A stretch of 12,440 nucleotides of DNA from CADDZP01 sp035948135 (GTDB lineage: Bacteria > Actinomycetota > Acidimicrobiia > Acidimicrobiales > AC-14). Shown here in pieces: positions 1-5,759 of the stretch. Position 1 is the first letter of the stretch. Every line of letters starts with the position of its first letter. The position numbers were made by a program, and so were the translations under genes. The notes under the pieces are model-generated. The model did not search any database, had not been told where the DNA came from, and saw only the letters and a program-made list of their open reading frames with translations. The stretch lies in the NCBI GenBank assembly GCA_035948135.1, contig DASZJL010000014.1, positions 1 through 12,440 on the forward strand, given 5' to 3'.

Positions 1-452
1 AGTTCGCCCATGGCTCCTTGGAACCAGGTCAGCGCCTCGCCTTTGTCGACGACGTCGGTGATGACCGCGGCGGACGTAGCAGGGACCGAACGGTGCTCGA
101 TTGCTGGGCTGGCCTTGGGACCGTCCAAGAGAGCCCGGAGCGAGCCGACAGCCTCTTGGGTCCGGGCCAGGTTTGACTCGAGACGGGCCAGGTGGTTGGC
201 GATGACCCGGTTGCGGGTCTCGACGTCGGTGGCGTCGAGTACGGCGTGGATGTCGTCGAGTGGCATGTCGAGATCGCGGAAACGGCGGATGATCTGCGCG
301 GTGACGATCTGCTCGGTGGCGTAGCGCCTGTACCCGGTGTCGGCGTCGACGTCGACCGGCTCGAGCAACCCGACGTCGTGGTAGTGGCGAAGCGTCTTGA
401 CACCCAGCTGCGTGGCCCGGGAGAAGTCGCCGATCGTCAGTGTCGAGGTCAC
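1..452 (-). CDS. MerR-family transcriptional regulator with effector-binding domain, 3' end cut by window edge
   Basis: About 150 residues are visible; the C terminus runs off the left edge. The N terminus (residues ~5-75) is a MerR winged helix: TLTIGDFSRATQLGVKTLRHYHDVGLLEP, followed by TGYRRYA, matches the family's recognition-helix and wing pattern. Residues ~80-112 are a predicted dimerisation helix (NHLARLESNLARTQEAVGSL). From ~118 onward (IEHRSVPATSAAVITDVV ... WFQGAMGE) it resembles the start of a GyrI-like/AraC effector-binding domain, as in multidrug-responsive MerR proteins. I chose the GTG at 452 because it lies 7 nt beyond a candidate -10 box, which fits leaderless translation. 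The GTG at 458 is an alternative, with GGGGGAG about 10 nt upstream. It is divergent from the SnoaL-like gene and probably controls it and itself. The ligand is unknown. Confidence 0.88.
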   Translation of the reverse strand, partial: MTSTLTIGDFSRATQLGVKTLRHYHDVGLLEPVDVDADTGYRRYATEQIVTAQIIRRFRDLDMPLDDIHAVLDATDVETRNRVIANHLARLESNLARTQEAVGSLRALLDGPKASPAIEHRSVPATSAAVITDVVDKGEALTWFQGAMGE

Positions 453-458
453 AACCAC

Positions 459-489
459 ATCTTGATGTCTCCCCCTACAGGAGAGTCAA
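459..489 (-). promoter_or_regulatory. MerR-type promoter with operator in a 19-bp spacer
   Basis: Reading leftwards on the minus strand there is a -35 TTGACT (489-484), a 19-bp spacer and a -10 CAAGAT (464-459). The spacer contains the dyad TCTCC-N7-GGAGA (468-484). Over-long 19-bp spacers carrying a dyad are characteristic of MerR-activated promoters, where the regulator untwists the DNA. The predicted start of transcription falls on or next to the GTG at 452. The -10 is only a partial consensus match, so the call is an inference. Confidence 0.5.
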
Positions 490-514
490 CCGGGAAGGGA
501 CCCCTTGACTCTCC
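480..514. promoter_or_regulatory. Perfect 10-bp inverted repeat in the divergent MerR/SnoaL control region
   Basis: GGAGAGTCAA (480-489) is repeated exactly in inverse orientation as TTGACTCTCC (505-514), with 15 bp between. Each arm contains TTGACT, usable as a -35 box in its own direction, so the two promoters appear to share one bound element. The plus-strand copy would drive the SnoaL-like gene at 580, although no convincing -10 is seen after it. Confidence 0.5.
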
Positions 515-579
515 CCTTGCGGCATCGCCGAACGTGGCCACGCCGCCGATGGCGGCCAATCAGAACAAGGAGGGAAACC

Positions 580-945
580 ATGCCGACTACCACCGAACTC
601 CGAGGTGTGGTGGCCGAGTTCGTCGCGGCCGTGAACGACTTCGACCTCGACCGGATCGTCGCCACGTTCACACCCGACGCCTACGTCAACGACGTCAGTC
701 GGGAAATGTGGGGCACCAATGCGATCCGTGCCTTCATGTCCAAGGAGATTGTCGGGGACCACGTCACGTTGGAGGTCCGCGAGGTCCTCGACCACTACGG
801 CGACACCATTGTCCGTGCCCGCGTCGACGGGACCTACGACAAGACCAACCTGCCCGACGAGCTGATCCTGACCAGCTACTTCGGGATCTGTGACGACAAG
901 ATCACGAACCTCACGATCATCGCCAATCAGCCGAGTCCGTACTGA
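580..945 (+). CDS. SnoaL/NTF2-like small protein
   Basis: 121 residues. The pattern of an N-terminal helix (ELRGVVAEFVAAVNDFDLDRIVATFTPDAYVND), a conserved W-G turn (MWGTNAIRAFM) and alternating beta strands ending in DDKITNLTIIANQ is that of the SnoaL-like, nuclear transport factor 2 (cone-shaped alpha+beta barrel) superfamily. Members are polyketide cyclases, isomerases, or ligand-binding proteins without catalysis, so no reaction can be assigned. The ATG at 580 is chosen because AAGGAGGG (567-574) sits 5 nt upstream. An in-frame TTG at 505 would add 25 Arg-rich residues that do not look like protein. It is divergent from the MerR gene and is its likely target. No signal peptide is seen, so it is probably cytoplasmic. 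Confidence 0.88.
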   Translation: MPTTTELRGVVAEFVAAVNDFDLDRIVATFTPDAYVNDVSREMWGTNAIRAFMSKEIVGDHVTLEVREVLDHYGDTIVRARVDGTYDKTNLPDELILTSYFGICDDKITNLTIIANQPSPY

Positions 946-987
946 GCCACCTCTCGACTGAACTATGCGGCCTGAATGCACGGCACG
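946..987. other. Short gap between convergent genes, no clear terminator
   Basis: These 42 bp separate the stops of the SnoaL-like gene (plus) and the metallophosphoesterase gene (minus). I see no convincing stem-loop or T-run. Confidence 0.6.
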
Positions 988-1923
988 TCAGGGAAGGCTT
1001 CGGTCGACGTAGCTCGTGCGGCGCCGTGCGGACGAGTACGTCACGTCGCGGGTGCCGATGACGCGGTGAAGTTCGTCGGCCGGGACAGTAACCGGGTTCG
1101 GGGCCGGCGCCTTGCCGGGTTGGGGAAGCGGATATGCGGTGGCCGCGCACGTATGAAAGTCGACCTTGCCTTCCGTCCTGCTCATGATCTGGTGGACGTG
1201 CCCGTTGAGACAGGTGACCGAGCCGAAGCGGTGGAGCATGGCCAGCGCCTGCGGTGCATCGTCTGTGCCCCAACCCCATGGCGTGTACATCTGGAACAGG
1301 GGAATGTGGGAGAGGACGACGATCGGGGTGTCGGACGAGAGCCGGCGCACGTCCTTCTTGAGCCACGCCAGCTGGTCGGCGCCGAGGTGACCGAGGACCT
1401 GCTGACCCGTGGTGTTCACGAGGGCGACGAAGTGGACGCCCTTGTGGTCGAAGCTGAACCAGCCCGTCCCCTGCGTGCCCTGCCCGAAGACGCCGAGGTA
1501 CTTCTGACCTTCGTCGTCGACGGCGTCGTGCTCGCCCGGCAGCACGAGCACCTGCCCGGTACGCAGGGCCGACATCATCTGCTTGGCCTGGTCGAACTGA
1601 TCGACGGTCGAGAAGTGCGTGACGTCGCCAGTGTGAATCACGAAGTCGGGGCGATCGGGCATGGCGTTCACGGCGTCGATCGACTGTTGGAACGTGGCCG
1701 CAACGTCGGGGTTTGCCTTGCCCTCGAAGCCGAGGTGGCTGTCGGAGATCTGTGCGAACGTGAAGTCGGCGGTGCGCGTCTGGTGGTGACCTCCCTTGGT
1801 CAACTCGGTGGTGACGATCCCGCCTGTGACGGCGACGCCAACCGCGGCGCCGGCCCAGGCCGCGTGGCGGAGGAAACGGCGCCGGTCGATGTCCTCTTGG
1901 AAGATTCCGTCGGAGTCGCTCAT
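988..1923 (-). CDS. Tat-exported calcineurin-like metallophosphoesterase
   Basis: 311 residues. The N terminus has a twin-arginine motif (DRRRFLRH, residues 13-20) followed by a hydrophobic AWAGAAVGVAVTGG stretch, so it is probably exported folded. The metallophosphoesterase metal-site blocks are all present: DSH (61-63), GDVTH (99-103), GEHD (130-133), H206 and GHVH (241-244). The GEHD block, where most families have GNHD, appears from memory to be normal for the subfamily that sits next to cupredoxin genes. A dinuclear metal phosphodiesterase or phosphatase activity is expected; the substrate is unknown. The start ATG at 1923 overlaps the cupredoxin stop (ATGA). The reading frame stays open up to 2535, but that extension lies over the cupredoxin gene in another frame and is Arg/His-rich noise. 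Confidence 0.93.
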   Translation of the reverse strand: MSDSDGIFQEDIDRRRFLRHAAWAGAAVGVAVTGGIVTTELTKGGHHQTRTADFTFAQISDSHLGFEGKANPDVAATFQQSIDAVNAMPDRPDFVIHTGDVTHFSTVDQFDQAKQMMSALRTGQVLVLPGEHDAVDDEGQKYLGVFGQGTQGTGWFSFDHKGVHFVALVNTTGQQVLGHLGADQLAWLKKDVRRLSSDTPIVVLSHIPLFQMYTPWGWGTDDAPQALAMLHRFGSVTCLNGHVHQIMSRTEGKVDFHTCAATAYPLPQPGKAPAPNPVTVPADELHRVIGTRDVTYSSARRRTSYVDRSLP

Positions 1924-2357
1924 GCCGTCACCGTCACGGTCCCAGTCATGAACGGATGGATCGTGCAGTGGTACACGAACGTGCCGGCGGTGGTGAACGT
2001 CTTCGTGTAGGTGTTTGCGCTGTTGACCAAGAGCGGCGACCTGCTCGAGTCGAACATGAAGAAGACGGTGTGGGCTTCGTCGTCCTTGTTGGTCCACGTG
2101 ACCGTCGAACCCTGCTTGACGGTGATCCCCCCCGGCTTGAATGCGAATCCCTCGATGTTGACGGCGTCCGTCGCGACGGCCGGTCCCGTCTGGGGTGCGC
2201 TCGTGTCGGCGCCCATCGCCATCATCGTGGTGGAGGGGGCCGCCTTCGGCCTGGAGTTGGTGCCGCTGGCGCCCCCGCCGCAGGCTGCCAGGGCCACACC
2301 TGCGGCCACGACCCCGGCGAAGGTTGCGCCCGCGGCTCGCGTGCGAAGTACTGACAT
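1920..2357 (-). CDS. Cupredoxin-domain lipoprotein (type-1 copper protein)
   Basis: 145 residues. A lipoprotein signal ends in LAAC, with the lipidated cysteine at residue 26. A flexible linker rich in Ala, Thr and Met (27-62) leads to a plastocyanin/azurin-like beta barrel (~65-145). All four expected type-1 copper ligands are visible: His96 (DEAHTV), Cys131, His134 and Met137 (YHCTIHPFM). It should act outside the membrane as an electron carrier or copper-binding protein. The ATG at 2357 has AGAAGGGAA (2373-2365) 7 nt upstream. It is the first gene of a two-gene operon; its TGA overlaps the start of the metallophosphoesterase, so the two are translationally coupled. The redox partner is not evident in the window. 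Confidence 0.94.
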   Translation of the reverse strand: MSVLRTRAAGATFAGVVAAGVALAACGGGASGTNSRPKAAPSTTMMAMGADTSAPQTGPAVATDAVNIEGFAFKPGGITVKQGSTVTWTNKDDEAHTVFFMFDSSRSPLLVNSANTYTKTFTTAGTFVYHCTIHPFMTGTVTVTA

Positions 2358-2373
2358 CCCCGTGTTCCCTTCT

Positions 2374-2387
2374 GGGCGCGAACGCCC
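2374..2387 (-). other. Small hairpin in the cupredoxin leader, next to the Shine-Dalgarno
   Basis: A 5-bp perfect stem (GGGCG/CGCCC) with a 4-nt loop ends immediately before the Shine-Dalgarno sequence of the cupredoxin gene. It may tune translation or simply be a by-product of high G+C. No ligand-binding fold is recognisable around it. Confidence 0.3.
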
Positions 2388-2406
2388 GGTGGCTGATCTC
2401 TGCGGA

Positions 2407-2426
2407 TAGATAGGGACCGGGGTTAC
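2407..2426 (-). promoter_or_regulatory. Shared 20-bp promoter/operator motif, copy 1 (upstream of cupredoxin operon)
   Basis: On the minus strand the element reads GTAAC-C-CCGG-TC-CCTATCTA. It ends 49 nt before the cupredoxin ATG. 17 of 20 positions match a second copy at 6968-6987, upstream of another secreted-protein gene. The GTAAC block is similar to the -35 of extracytoplasmic-function (ECF) sigma promoters. The whole 20-bp block is conserved, so an operator is also possible. Confidence 0.5.
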
Positions 2427-2477
2427 ACACGCCGCGTGGACGCCAGCTCCCCGCGCTGCGAACCCACATCCCCGCTC

Positions 2478-2502
2478 GTAACCTCAGCCGGGTGTCACCG
2501 TC
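2478..2502 (+). promoter_or_regulatory. Possible ECF-sigma-like promoter for the SRPBCC gene
   Basis: GTAAC (2478-2482), exactly 16 bp, then CGTC (2499-2502), with the ATG at 2513. The GNAAC-N16-CGTC layout resembles ECF sigma promoters. Both halves are short and can occur by chance in DNA this rich in G+C. Confidence 0.25.
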
Positions 2503-2512
2503 GCCGTGCGTC

Positions 2513-2962
2513 ATGGAGTACCGGGGAACGTTCACCTTCCCGGTCCCGCGTGACGACCTATGGGCCTACCTCGAGCGGGTGGACCGCTTCGAGCCCTCGT
2601 TGAACTGGCTCTCCGAGTTCCGGTTCGAAGGCGACGGGCTTCGGGCGGGATCGGTGCTGGCGGGGGTGATCACTCCGCCGCTCCCATATCGAATGCGCCT
2701 ACAGGTCGATCTCCTCGAGTGCGAGCGCCCGTCGCGGATCGAAGCCGGGGTGCACGGCGATCTCGAGGGCTGGGCTCAACTGCTGTTCGAGGACGACGGC
2801 GGCGGGACTCGCGTCACCGCCACGTGGACGTTCGAGATGATGCAGCGCTCGATGAGGATGGCGGCTCGGGTGGCCCACCCGGTGCTGCGCTGGGGGCATG
2901 ACCGTGTCGTTGACATCACGGTGCGCGCCTTCCGGCGACATCTCGCGGCCGCGGCGCGCTAG
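2513..2962 (+). CDS. SRPBCC-superfamily (START/polyketide-cyclase-like) protein
   Basis: 149 residues. The opening YRGTFTFPVPRDDLWAYLERVDRFEPSLNWL is the usual first strand and helix of SRPBCC proteins (coenzyme Q-binding Coq10/START-like fold). It is followed by strands such as YRMRLQVDLLECERPSRIEAGVHGDLEGWAQLLFE and GGTRVTATWTFE, and a long C-terminal amphipathic helix (~117-149). Such proteins bind hydrophobic ligands such as lipids or quinones in a deep cavity. The ligand cannot be read from sequence, but lying next to prenyl-lipid genes suggests an isoprenoid. I prefer the ATG at 2513; an in-frame GTG at 2492 would add seven residues. No Shine-Dalgarno is visible. Its TAG lies inside a CTAG shared with the stop codon of the convergent UbiA-like gene. 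Confidence 0.82.
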   Translation: MEYRGTFTFPVPRDDLWAYLERVDRFEPSLNWLSEFRFEGDGLRAGSVLAGVITPPLPYRMRLQVDLLECERPSRIEAGVHGDLEGWAQLLFEDDGGGTRVTATWTFEMMQRSMRMAARVAHPVLRWGHDRVVDITVRAFRRHLAAAAR

Positions 2963-3693
2963 CCGAGCCGGGCGACCACCAGCGCGGAAGCCAGCGCCAC
3001 GACGGCCCATGAGAGGGCGCGCAACGCGCGTTCGAGAGGAGCCAGGAGATCGCTTTCGCGGATCGGCTGCACCGTCCCGTCGTCCAGGACCAACGAACCT
3101 TCGACGCGCGCAACGCGCCGACGCAACAGCCGGGCGGGGGTCGACAGGCTCCGCTGGGCCCAGGAGAGGGCAAAGGCGGCGACCGCGCCAAGCGCGGCGG
3201 CTGCGTTGAGGGTGCCGCTCTGGGCGACGAAGCCGGTCAGCACCGGAAAGGCTCCCCACGCGGCAGCAAAGCCGGCGTCGGTGTGGACGACGCCTCCGAA
3301 CAACTCGGCGTTGTATGCGACGACGAGTAGCGGTCCGACGACGAGGAAGGGCACGAGCACGACACCGACACGCGTGACGCCCGCGACGCCGATCGCCAGC
3401 GCCGCCGCAAGCCCGACCGCCGCCGCCACCCTGAGCGCTCCGTCGGAGATGCGGGTGCGCAGGGGCCGGCCGTTGAGCTCGTCGAGCGCGTGGGCGCCCA
3501 CGCCTACCGCGAAAAAGAAGGCGAGCACCGTCGCCCCCAATCGGACTGCGTCGAAATGGGGTGCCAGCGCGGCGCCGATGGCGACATACGAGAGGTGCCA
3601 CGCCGTGTACGGGGGGTGGAGGATCGTCCACCAGTCGCGCCACCCGCCGGCGCGCGCCGCGTAGAAGGCGGGGCGGCGTTCCCCGTCAGCCAC
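2959..3693 (-). CDS. Divergent UbiA-like integral membrane protein (putative prenyltransferase family)
   Basis: 244 residues, mostly hydrophobic, with about seven membrane segments (~31-46, 52-67, 86-106, 108-127, 140-157, 163-179, 225-242). The start (WWTILHPPYTAWHLSYVAIGAAL) and the conserved GAHALDELNGRPLRTRI (66-82) are in the places of the UbiA helix 1 and first aspartate-rich motif. The usual NDxxDxxxD is replaced by HALDELNGR, with Asp71, Glu72 and Arg76. A second polar patch, YNAELFGGVVHTDAG (127-141), sits where UbiA has its second motif. Residues ~185-220 form a basic cytosolic loop. UbiA enzymes join a prenyl chain to an aromatic or polar head; whether this one is active is uncertain. 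The GTG at 3693 overlaps the methyltransferase stop by 8 nt, so the two form an operon. Confidence 0.75.
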   Translation of the reverse strand: MADGERRPAFYAARAGGWRDWWTILHPPYTAWHLSYVAIGAALAPHFDAVRLGATVLAFFFAVGVGAHALDELNGRPLRTRISDGALRVAAAVGLAAALAIGVAGVTRVGVVLVPFLVVGPLLVVAYNAELFGGVVHTDAGFAAAWGAFPVLTGFVAQSGTLNAAAALGAVAAFALSWAQRSLSTPARLLRRRVARVEGSLVLDDGTVQPIRESDLLAPLERALRALSWAVVALASALVVARLG

Positions 3694-4411
3694 CCTTGGT
3701 CCCCCACATCACGAGCCCGCCGCCCAGGCTCATGAGCCGCACCCCGACGTCGACGAAGCCGGCGTTCTTCCAGGCATCCACGTGCCAGTCGACGGGGTAG
3801 CGGCGGTAGTGACCCGAGATGGACGGCCCCAGGAAGCGGCCCACGCCGGACCACTCCCGTCCACCCGTGAGGAACCCGCCGACCGGCAGCCACAGTCGTG
3901 TGTAGAGCCACCACGAGAGCCGCCAGAAAGGACGGGGCGGGACGCAGAACTCGAGGCTGGCGACGGTCCCGCCCGGCTTCACCACTCGGCCCAACTCGAC
4001 GAGGGTGGCGAGGGGATCGGCGACGTAGCGCAGCAGGTAGGTGAAGGTGAGGCCGTCGAAGGTGGCGTCGGGGAAGGGCAGTTGCTCGCCCCGGCCCGCC
4101 ACCAAGGCGATGCGCGAAGTGGCGCCTGCCCGGGCCACGTTGTCCGCTCCTCGCCGCAGCATCTCCTCGGTGAGATCGAGCCCCGTGACCTGGGCTGCGC
4201 TCCGCCTGGTGAGCTGCAGCGCCACCCCCGCCGTGCCGGTGGCGACGTCGAGGACGCGCGCGGGCTCGGAGGACACGACGTGTCCAACCGCCTCGCGACG
4301 CCAGCGTCCGTTCTGGCCGAGGGACAGGATCTCGGCCAGCAGGTCGTAGCGACGCGGAAGTCCGCGGAAGAGGGACTGGGCGAAGCGGTTCGGGTCGCTA
4401 GAGCGCACCAC
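3686..4411 (-). CDS. UbiE/Coq5-like SAM-dependent methyltransferase
   Basis: 241 residues from the chosen start, the usual UbiE length. The class I SAM motif I is ARVLDVATGTAGVAL. It is followed by an acidic motif II (VTGLDLTEEML), GRGEQLPFPDATFDGLTFTYLLRYVADP (the UbiE-like post-II region) and GRVVKPGGTVASLEF. The FRGLPRRYDLLAEILSLGQNGRWRRE start is also UbiE-like. Known relatives C-methylate menaquinone or ubiquinone precursors; here the lipid-gene neighbours suggest a prenylated quinone or similar lipid. Start choice: the ATG at 4450 would overlap the divergent reductase start and lacks a Shine-Dalgarno. The GTG at 4411 (or 4408) lies just after a TACTGT box and fits leaderless expression. 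The frame is open further upstream to 4723 but is noise there. Confidence 0.85.
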   Translation of the reverse strand: MVRSSDPNRFAQSLFRGLPRRYDLLAEILSLGQNGRWRREAVGHVVSSEPARVLDVATGTAGVALQLTRRSAAQVTGLDLTEEMLRRGADNVARAGATSRIALVAGRGEQLPFPDATFDGLTFTYLLRYVADPLATLVELGRVVKPGGTVASLEFCVPPRPFWRLSWWLYTRLWLPVGGFLTGGREWSGVGRFLGPSISGHYRRYPVDWHVDAWKNAGFVDVGVRLMSLGGGLVMWGTKGG

Positions 4412-4419
4412 GACGCACG

Positions 4420-4426
4420 TACAGTA
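4420..4426. promoter_or_regulatory. Overlapping divergent -10 boxes between methyltransferase and reductase genes
   Basis: TACAGT on the plus strand (4420-4425) and TACTGT on the minus strand (4426-4421) share five base pairs. The plus box would start transcription near 4432, giving the reductase a short leader with its Shine-Dalgarno. The minus box would start near 4414, at the GTG of the methyltransferase. No clear -35 is seen for either. Confidence 0.4.
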
Positions 4427-4448
4427 AGCGGCGATCGGGAGGAGGGCC

Positions 4449-5705
4449 ATGCGCGGCGACCGTTTCGACGTCCTCGTCGTCGGCTCTGGCCCGGCGGGGA
4501 GCGTCGCCGCACTTGTGCTCGCCCGCGGCGGGGCCCGGGTGGCGCTCGTCGACAAGACCGCATTTCCCCGCGACAAGGCGTGCGGTGACCTCGTCGGGCC
4601 CCGAGGCGTACGGCACCTCGCCGACCTGGAGATCGACGTCACCGGCACCCAGCGGGTGGACGACATGGTTGTCATCGGGCCCACCGGGCGCCGGGTACGG
4701 CTCCCGTGCTGGGAAGGGGACACCTACCCCGGCTATGGCTTCGCCCTGCCCAGGTCTCGTTTCGACGCCGCCCTCCACGACGCGGCCGCCGCCGCCGGCG
4801 CCCAGCCGTTCACGGCCCGAGTGGGCCGGCCCCTGTTCGACGACAACGGCGAGCTCGACGGCTTCGAACTCTCCGACGGCACGGCGTTGCGGGCCGACGC
4901 CATCATCGGTGCGGACGGCGCGACCAGCAGGGTGGCCGACGCCGCCGGGCTCGTGGATCCGGCCCGCGTGCTCTGGGGCTTTGCGCTGCGCGCCTACGTC
5001 GAGGACCCCGTCCGCGTCCCTCACATCGTGTTCTGGGAACGGGATCGATGGCGTGGCTTCCCGGGCTACGGGTGGCTGTTCCCCGGCGTCGGCGGCCGCG
5101 CCAACATCGGCCTCGGTCTGGGCGTGCTCGCCGAGCGCTCGGCCGGGTCGGAGGCAGCGCGGTGCTTTGATGCTTTCGTTGCCGACATGCGCGGCTTGGG
5201 CGTTCTCGTCGGTGCCGGCGACTCGGTCTCGCCGCGCCTGGGCGGCTGGCTCAAGATGGGGATGGTCGGGACCCTCGCGGCGCGGGGGCGCGTGCTCCTC
5301 TGCGGTGACGCCGCCGGCCTGGTCAATCCCCTGCAGGGCGAGGGCATCTCCCAGGCGATGGGGAGTGGCCGGGCCGCGGCCGAGGCCCTCCTGTCCGACC
5401 CGGCCAAGCCGGCGCACGGCTACCTCGCCTTCCTCGCCGCGACCTACGCCCCCTTCCATTCGGTGACGGCCCCGGTACACGCTGCCATCCTCCCGCGGCC
5501 TCGCGCGGTCGCGGCGCTCGGCCGCACACTCACCGCACCAGGTCTCAGTCGAATCGTCGCGGGCGGGTGGTCGATCTTCTGGAACGACCTCCTCGTGGGC
5601 GCCCGCCCCCGGCCCGCCCGCCGGCAGGCGGCGCTGGCGCTGCAGGCGGGTCGGGCCCTGACGTCTCACGGTCGCACCCGCCGATGGTTCACCGACCTCG
5701 GGTGA
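4449..5705 (+). CDS. Geranylgeranyl-reductase-family FAD-dependent oxidoreductase
   Basis: 418 residues, a normal length for the family. A dinucleotide-binding GSGPAGSVAA (12-21) follows strand FDVLVV, with Asp35 at the end of the second strand. KACGDLVG (43-50) is the family's Cys-Gly flavin-proximal motif. GADGATS (154-160) and GDAAGLVNPLQGEGI (286-300) contact FAD, and YGWLFP (207-212) is the substrate-side YxWxFP signature. Relatives hydrogenate the double bonds of geranylgeranyl lipids, archaeal lipids, dolichol or the menaquinone side chain (MenJ). Here a prenyl lipid or quinone tail is the likely substrate. The ATG at 4449 has GGGAGGAGGG (4437-4446) just upstream. The gene is divergent from the methyltransferase/UbiA-like pair and followed by a strong hairpin. 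Confidence 0.92.
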   Translation: MRGDRFDVLVVGSGPAGSVAALVLARGGARVALVDKTAFPRDKACGDLVGPRGVRHLADLEIDVTGTQRVDDMVVIGPTGRRVRLPCWEGDTYPGYGFALPRSRFDAALHDAAAAAGAQPFTARVGRPLFDDNGELDGFELSDGTALRADAIIGADGATSRVADAAGLVDPARVLWGFALRAYVEDPVRVPHIVFWERDRWRGFPGYGWLFPGVGGRANIGLGLGVLAERSAGSEAARCFDAFVADMRGLGVLVGAGDSVSPRLGGWLKMGMVGTLAARGRVLLCGDAAGLVNPLQGEGISQAMGSGRAAAEALLSDPAKPAHGYLAFLAATYAPFHSVTAPVHAAILPRPRAVAALGRTLTAPGLSRIVAGGWSIFWNDLLVGARPRPARRQAALALQAGRALTSHGRTRRWFTDLG

Positions 5706-5707
5706 AC

Positions 5708-5742
5708 GGCAAGGGTGACGCGCCGAGCGCACCACCCTTGCC
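5708..5742. terminator. Probable bidirectional hairpin terminator
   Basis: A perfect 10-bp stem, GGCAAGGGTG (5708-5717) with CACCCTTGCC (5733-5742), encloses a 15-nt loop. The loop itself contains GCGC-CGA-GCGC. The hairpin lies in the 54-bp gap between two convergent genes, 3 nt after the reductase stop. No T-run follows on either strand, so it would be an actinobacterial-style terminator without a U tract. Confidence 0.65.
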
Positions 5743-5759
5743 TCGCGTGCTGAGCACAT

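Noticed and set aside
475..981. Minus-strand frame over the SnoaL-like gene
   Set aside because: No domain and no ribosome binding site; the plus strand has a strong Shine-Dalgarno and a recognisable fold.
1087..1102. GTAACCGGGTTCGGGG as a third copy of the shared motif
   Set aside because: It matches only the GTAAC-CGG part, lacks TATCTA and lies inside the metallophosphoesterase coding sequence.
976..2010. Long open frame on the plus strand over the metallophosphoesterase
   Set aside because: It is antisense to a gene with a full set of metal-site motifs, has an Asp/Val/Gly-biased composition and no recognisable domain. It is typical of GC-rich shadow frames.
1924..2535. In-frame N-terminal extension of the metallophosphoesterase
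   Set aside because: It overlaps the cupredoxin gene in another frame and would bury the Tat signal inside the protein.
4412..4723. In-frame N-terminal extension of the methyltransferase, including an ATG at 4450
   Set aside because: It runs antisense through the reductase start, has no ribosome binding site and makes the protein far longer than UbiE relatives.
4398..5759. Open frame of about 450 codons on the minus strand over the reductase gene
   Set aside because: Arg/Gly/Glu-rich without domains; the plus-strand frame carries all family motifs and a strong ribosome binding site.
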